Both the position numbers and the translations under genes were made by a program. From Bacteriovoracaceae bacterium UBA6200 (lineage in GTDB: Bacteria > Bdellovibrionota > Bacteriovoracia > Bacteriovoracales > Bacteriovoracaceae), in the NCBI GenBank assembly GCA_002422605.1, contig DISW01000003.1:73476-137475 (forward strand): a DNA stretch of 64,000 nt, in the 5' to 3' direction. Positions 60,306 to 64,000 of this stretch are shown one piece after another (positions within the stretch are counted from its first letter, which is position 1; each line of letters begins with the position of its first letter). The notes below the pieces were generated by a model. It was given only the letters and a program-made list of their open reading frames with translations. It was not told the origin of the DNA and made no database searches.

Positions 60306-60638
60306 TTAAGCTTCTTTAAGCGATAAAGTGATGTAACTTGATTTCTTGCTAATACGAAACGCACGGCCTTGAGCACGTGGCATGATTCGCTTAAGAGCAG
60401 GACCTTCGTCTACTTTAACAATATCAATGATCAGATTATCTAAGTCATATTTCTTAGATTCTGCAGCGATCGCTAGACCACTATTGATAAGTTTAGTTAC
60501 AACGATTGCAGTCTCTTTCTTTTCGCAGAAACGAAGAATCTTCAAAGCTTCTTCAACTTTCTTTCTACGGATCAAGTCACAAACTTGTCTAACTTTTCGA
60601 GCTGATGTTCCGACATTATTGTTTTTTACAGTAATCAT
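60306..60638 (-). CDS. rplV: 50S ribosomal protein L22
   Basis: The 110-residue protein has SARKVRQVCDLIRRKKVEEA and PALKRIMPRAQGRAFRISKK, the L22 pattern lining the exit tunnel. Confidence 0.97.
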   Translation of the reverse strand: MITVKNNNVGTSARKVRQVCDLIRRKKVEEALKILRFCEKKETAIVVTKLINSGLAIAAESKKYDLDNLIIDIVKVDEGPALKRIMPRAQGRAFRISKKSSYITLSLKEA

Positions 60639-60647
60639 ATATTCCTC

Positions 60648-60920
60648 TTACTTCTTTTTATCGCTGCCGTGACCAGTGAAAGTACGAGTGAGTGCAAATT
60701 CGCCGAATTTGTGCCCAACCATATTATCAGTCACGTAAACTGGGATAAACTTTTTACCGTTATGAACAGCAAAAGTTAAACCGATAAAATCTGGAGTAAT
60801 CGTAGAACGACGAGACCAGGTTTTGATTACGGTGTTACCCTTAGTATTTTTCTTGGCCTCAGCCGCTTTCTTGTATAGATAATTATCTACGAAAGGACCT
60901 TTTTTAATTGAACGTGCCAT
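60648..60920 (-). CDS. rpsS: 30S ribosomal protein S19
   Basis: The 90-residue protein starts MARSIKKGPFVDNYLYKKAA and has TWSRRSTITPDFIGLTFAVH and VTDNMVGHKFGEFALTRTF, as in S19 in the 30S head. Confidence 0.98.
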   Translation of the reverse strand: MARSIKKGPFVDNYLYKKAAEAKKNTKGNTVIKTWSRRSTITPDFIGLTFAVHNGKKFIPVYVTDNMVGHKFGEFALTRTFTGHGSDKKK

Positions 60921-60932
60921 TGTTTACCCCTA

Positions 60933-61757
60933 TTACTTTCTTCTCTTAACGATGAACTTGTTTGTTCTCTTGTTCTTCCTGGTCTTATAACCACGAGTTG
61001 GTTGACCCCAAGGAGATACAGGATGACGACCACCACTTGTACGACCTTCACCACCACCGTGCGGGTGATCAACTGGGTTCATAACCACACCACGAACAGT
61101 TGGACGGATACCGCGATGACGATTCTTACCAGCTTTACCGATGTTAGCAAGTTCGTGCTCGATCTTACCAACTTGACCGATAGTAGCTCGGCAATCAGAT
61201 TTTACTTTTCTTAGTTCTCCTGAAGGAAGACGAAGAAGAGCATATTCGCCTTCTTTGGCCATAAGCTGAGCATAAGCACCAGCTGAACGAGCCATTTGAC
61301 CACCACGTTTAGGGTTTAATTCAACGTTGTGAACAAGAGTACCTACTGGGATATCTTTTAATAATTTTGAGTTACCAGCTTTAATGTCCGCATTATCAGA
61401 AGAGATAACAACGTCACCAACTTTAAGACCAACTGGAGCAATGATGTATGCTTTTTCACCGTCTGCGTAGACGATCAAGGCAATATTACATGTTCTATTA
61501 GGATCATGCTCAATTTGCTTAACAGTAGCAGGAATTTCAACTTTAGAACGTTTGAAATCGATCAAACGATACTTTTGCTTAACTCCGCCGCCGTGGTGAC
61601 GAACTGTAATCTTACCTGAAGAGTTACGGCCGCCGTTTTTCTTAATAGGTGATAAAAGAGATTTCTCTGATGCCACACCTTTAGTTACATCTCCGGTCAC
61701 AACAACCATCTCACGCTGAGACGGGGTGATCGGTCTGAATTTTTTTAAAGTTGCCAT
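60933..61757 (-). CDS. rplB: 50S ribosomal protein L2
   Basis: The 274-residue protein has the rRNA-binding GRITVRHHGGGVKQKYR-type segment (SSGKITVRHHGGGVKQKYRL) and the C-terminal NPVDHPHGGGEGRTSGGRHP. It is L2, near the peptidyl-transferase centre. Confidence 0.98.
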   Translation of the reverse strand: MATLKKFRPITPSQREMVVVTGDVTKGVASEKSLLSPIKKNGGRNSSGKITVRHHGGGVKQKYRLIDFKRSKVEIPATVKQIEHDPNRTCNIALIVYADGEKAYIIAPVGLKVGDVVISSDNADIKAGNSKLLKDIPVGTLVHNVELNPKRGGQMARSAGAYAQLMAKEGEYALLRLPSGELRKVKSDCRATIGQVGKIEHELANIGKAGKNRHRGIRPTVRGVVMNPVDHPHGGGEGRTSGGRHPVSPWGQPTRGYKTRKNKRTNKFIVKRRK

Positions 61758-61774
61758 AGTTTTAAGCCTTTACC

Positions 61775-62065
61775 TTAAATGCCCTTGAAGAATTCAATCT
61801 TCTGGCCGTCTTGGAGTTGAACATAAGCTTTTTTAGAATTAGGTGATTTTTTCATCCCTTTTCCAGCACGTTTTGTCTTCCCTGGAAGAACAGAAGTGCG
61901 AACGCTTACAACCTTTACATCAAAGAACTTTTCAACAGCACTTTTGATTTGGTTTTTGTTCGACTTAACATTCACTACGAAAGCGTAGCGATTGAAAGTT
62001 TCAGTCTCTTGAGACGTTTTTTCAGTTAATAGTGGTTTAATCAATACGTTTTCTAAACCTAACAT
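61775..62065 (-). CDS. rplW: 50S ribosomal protein L23
   Basis: The 96-residue protein has LIKPLLTEKTSQETETFNR and KNQIKSAVEKFFDVKVVSVR, L23, which docks SRP and trigger factor at the exit. Confidence 0.97.
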   Translation of the reverse strand: MLGLENVLIKPLLTEKTSQETETFNRYAFVVNVKSNKNQIKSAVEKFFDVKVVSVRTSVLPGKTKRAGKGMKKSPNSKKAYVQLQDGQKIEFFKGI

Positions 62066-62066
62066 C

Positions 62067-62684
62067 TTACACCAGCCTGCTTAATAATTTTTCGAAAGCT
62101 GCTTTTTCAATGATTAGGTTTTCGAATTTGATTGCTTCATAAACGCTAAAACCATCAACTGGAGCATATTTCGCTTTTTCAAGATTACCTACGGCACGAG
62201 AAACCATTTCGTTCGCTTCAGCTGTGATAACAAGAGCTGGAAGTAGCTTTCTTGAATCAAGAGCTTTGAACATATCTTTGGTTTTGCCTGTAGTTTCCAA
62301 TTTTTCTACAATATGTAATTTCCCTGCCTGATGTTTATCAGCAAGAACAGAAGAGATAGCAACAAGCATCATCTTCTTATTAACTTTCTGAGAATAATCA
62401 CGAGGCTGAGGTCCAAATACTGTACCGCCTCCAGGCATTAGTGGAGATCTTGTAGAACCTTGACGAGCGTTACCAGTGCCTTTTTGTTTGAAAGGTTTTT
62501 TACCGCCGCCAGAAACAAAGCCCTTAGTCTTAGTCATGGCTGTACCTTGACGACGACCGGCCAGAGTTGCTTTAACAACTTGGTGAACTACTGTTTCATT
62601 GATTTTTTCTACAGAGAAATCAACATTGGCCTTAAGTGAGCCAGATTTTTCGAATTTTGTATTTAATACTGCTAATTCAGTCAT
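62067..62684 (-). CDS. rplD: 50S ribosomal protein L4
   Basis: The 205-residue protein has RQGTAMTKTKGFVSGGGKKP, RQGSTRSPLMPGGGTVFGPQ and PRDYSQKVNKKM, as in L4. In E. coli L4 regulates this operon. Here the leader near rpsJ/rplC may do so. Confidence 0.97.
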   Translation of the reverse strand: MTELAVLNTKFEKSGSLKANVDFSVEKINETVVHQVVKATLAGRRQGTAMTKTKGFVSGGGKKPFKQKGTGNARQGSTRSPLMPGGGTVFGPQPRDYSQKVNKKMMLVAISSVLADKHQAGKLHIVEKLETTGKTKDMFKALDSRKLLPALVITAEANEMVSRAVGNLEKAKYAPVDGFSVYEAIKFENLIIEKAAFEKLLSRLV

Positions 62685-62696
62685 ATCTTCCTCCCC

Positions 62697-63347
62697 TTAC
62701 TTCTTCACGGCTTTCGCGATTTTCACGAAACCATTTTTTGAGCCAGGGATAGAGCCTTTAATAAGCATGTAACCTGCTTCTAAGTTAACCTCTACAACTT
62801 GGATGTTTTGAACTGTTGTTGTTTCAACACCAAGATGACCAGGCATTTTCTTTTCTTTCCAAACACGAGCTGGAGTTGCACGACAACCAATCGAACCTAC
62901 GCGACGGTGGAAGTGAGATCCGTGAGCAGCAGGACCACCTTGGAAGTTATATCTTTTCATAACCCCAGCGAAGCCTTTACCTTTTGAAGGTGCTGTCACA
63001 TCTACGTATGTGCTAACAGGGAAAGCATCTAGAGAAACTTCAGTTCCAAGAGCATCAGAAGCAACTTCTGACATTGGAATTTCAGCAAACTCAGAGAAAG
63101 TCTTTTCAATGTTGGCTTTTTTGAGGTGACCTTTAACTGGTGAAGTAATAAGAGATTCACGCTTTTCGTTGTAAGCAACTTGATAAGCAGTGTATCCGTC
63201 TTTTTCAGCAGTTTTCACTTGAGAAATAACGTTCGGAATTAGTTTAACTACAGTGACAGGAACGTGATTACCGTTCTGATCAAAGATTCTGGTCATGCCA
63301 GCTTTAATTCCGTAAAAAGCAGGCAGACTAACTTTAGCGTCTGACAT
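62697..63347 (-). CDS. rplC: 50S ribosomal protein L3
   Basis: The 216-residue protein has GIKAGMTRIFDQNGNHVPVT, HGSHFHRRVGSIGCRATPAR and MPGHLGVETTTVQNIQVVEV, typical of L3. A leader of 94 bases separates it from rpsJ and contains two hairpins. GGAGGG precedes the ATG. Confidence 0.97.
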   Translation of the reverse strand: MSDAKVSLPAFYGIKAGMTRIFDQNGNHVPVTVVKLIPNVISQVKTAEKDGYTAYQVAYNEKRESLITSPVKGHLKKANIEKTFSEFAEIPMSEVASDALGTEVSLDAFPVSTYVDVTAPSKGKGFAGVMKRYNFQGGPAAHGSHFHRRVGSIGCRATPARVWKEKKMPGHLGVETTTVQNIQVVEVNLEAGYMLIKGSIPGSKNGFVKIAKAVKK

Positions 63348-63359
63348 TCGCCCTCCACA

Positions 63360-63382
63360 GCATCACCCTCTCTCAGGGATGC
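63360..63382 (-). promoter_or_regulatory. leader hairpin upstream of rplC
   Basis: On the RNA sense the arms GCATCCCT and AGGG(TG)ATGC pair over 8 bases with a 2-base bulge and a 5-base loop. The structure begins 4 bases upstream of the rplC ribosome binding site, so it could influence rplC translation. Strength is modest. Confidence 0.35.
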
Positions 63383-63422
63383 ATTCATGGTTAATAAAAA
63401 AAACTCTAATATCTACAAATAA

Positions 63423-63438
63423 AAAGCGTTTGAGCTTT
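63423..63438 (-). terminator. short terminator-like stem after rpsJ
   Basis: AAAGC (63423-63427) and GCTTT (63434-63438) pair around a 6-base loop, followed on the minus strand by TTATTT. It lies 3 bases from the rpsJ stop and could attenuate transcription into rplC. The stem is short. Confidence 0.35.
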
Positions 63439-63441
63439 ATA

Positions 63442-63750
63442 CTAGTACTTAATTTCTACGTCAACACCAGCTGAAAGATCTAGCTTCATAAGGCTGTCAA
63501 CAGTCTGTTGAGTTGGCTCAACGATGTCGATTAGACGCTTATGAGTACGCATTTCGAACTGCTCACGCGATTTTTTATCGATGTGCGGAGAGCGAAGTAC
63601 AGTATAGCGATTGATTTCAGTAGGAAGAGGAACAGGACCAGCTACGCGAGCTCCTGTGTTTTTAGCTGTTTGAACAATTTCCTGAACTGATGCGTCAAGA
63701 ATATTGTAGTCATAAGCACGAAGCTTAATTCTCAGTTTATTGGTCTTCAT
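63442..63750 (-). CDS. rpsJ: 30S ribosomal protein S10
   Basis: The start is ATG 63750 with GGAGACCCA before it, giving 102 residues starting MKTNKLRIKLRAYDYNILDA, the normal S10. A longer in-frame reading begins inside the terminator region and is not used. S10 is the first gene after tuf. Confidence 0.98.
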   Translation of the reverse strand: MKTNKLRIKLRAYDYNILDASVQEIVQTAKNTGARVAGPVPLPTEINRYTVLRSPHIDKKSREQFEMRTHKRLIDIVEPTQQTVDSLMKLDLSAGVDVEIKY

Positions 63751-63786
63751 TGGGTCTCCAAAAATATTTTTTGTCAAATTAGAAAA

Positions 63787-63813
63787 AGAATGGGCCTTTG
63801 TAAAGCCCATTCT
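63787..63813 (-). terminator. terminator between tuf and rpsJ
   Basis: The arms AGAATGGGC (63787-63795) and GCCCATTCT (63805-63813) form a perfect 9-bp stem with a further partial pairing inside. On the minus strand a U-rich tract (TTTTTCTAATTTG) follows. It lies 17 bases after the tuf stop. Confidence 0.8.
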
Positions 63814-63830
63814 GTTATTTTTTTGACGTT

Positions 63831-64000
63831 TTAAGCAATAATGTCTGAAACAGTACCGGCACCGATTGTACGACCGCCTTCACGGATCGCAAAACGAAGA
63901 CCTTTTTCCATAGCGATTGGAGCAATAAGCTCAACTGCGAAAGAAGTGTTGTCACCCGGCATAATCATCTCAACGCCGTCGTTAAGAGTGATTGAACCAG
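63831..64000 (-). CDS. tuf: elongation factor Tu, C-terminal part
   Basis: The window ends inside this gene. Visible are the last 55 codons, ending RFAIREGGRTIGAGTVSDII-A and stop TAA at 63831-63833, the EF-Tu C terminus. Upstream residues include ITLNDGVEMIMPGDN. It precedes rpsJ, as in many bacteria, and a terminator separates them. Confidence 0.95.
   Translation of the reverse strand, partial: GSITLNDGVEMIMPGDNTSFAVELIAPIAMEKGLRFAIREGGRTIGAGTVSDIIA

Noticed and set aside
50221..63750. Many long reading frames on the opposite strand of the ribosomal genes
   Set aside because: They are shadows of strongly recognised ribosomal proteins and have no ribosome binding sites or family matches.
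1..64000. CRISPR arrays, insertion sequences, prophage genes, rRNA
   Set aside because: No repeats with spacers, transposase motifs, phage structural genes or rRNA sequences were seen.

Overview
The window looks like a chromosomal segment of a Gram-negative predatory-type bacterium of the Bdellovibrionota, most like Bacteriovorax/Peredibacter. This is inference from gene content, not from a database search. The signs are LolA, outer-membrane barrel and lipoprotein genes, many type IV-pilin-like proteins, a TadC-like secretion protein among FHA-domain proteins, MreB next to a PilZ protein, a sigma-54 activator, a propionyl-CoA-type carboxylase, and a moderate GC content (low 40s by eye). No phage, insertion sequence or CRISPR array is visible, and no gap exceeds 300 bases.

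Layout. 1-1230: a pentapeptide-like protein behind a promoter with a built-in palindrome, a 26-aa membrane peptide, a terminator and a small secreted protein. 1220-5576: smc-lolA. 5762-8703: a small gene behind a sigma-54-type promoter, an 18-aa ORF, an outer-membrane barrel, a secreted protein and a pseudopilin. 8742-13392: a PepSY-TM protein and a three-gene pseudopilin operon with an 857-aa member. 13547-14957: rph-rdgB-tRNA-Pro, with birA divergent only 11 bp away.

15634-28106 is one long leftward run. It starts with mreB, a PilZ protein, a lipoprotein and nagZ, continues with a TadC-like protein, a DUF192 protein, three FHA-domain membrane proteins and a PP2C phosphatase, and ends with a response regulator. 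The second half reads as a phospho-signalling module built around a Tad-type secretion platform, with no kinase in the window. It is the best candidate here for an undescribed system.

28341-49776 holds housekeeping and accessory genes: hpt, an LpoA-like lipoprotein, grpE-dnaK-dnaJ, hemW, an M16 peptidase, secreted and membrane proteins of unknown function, a Fic protein with a palindromic operator candidate, a biotin-dependent acyl-CoA carboxylase operon, recQ, a sigma-54 activator and a TlpA-like thioredoxin. 49840-64000 is the S10-spc-alpha ribosomal operon from the end of tuf to rplQ. It includes secY, adk, infA and rpoA but has no rpsD.

The window carries two themes. One is macromolecular synthesis (ribosome, RNA polymerase, Sec, chaperones, Smc). 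The other is envelope and surface biology (pseudopilins, Tad-FHA module, MreB-PilZ, NagZ, LolA, LpoA-like).
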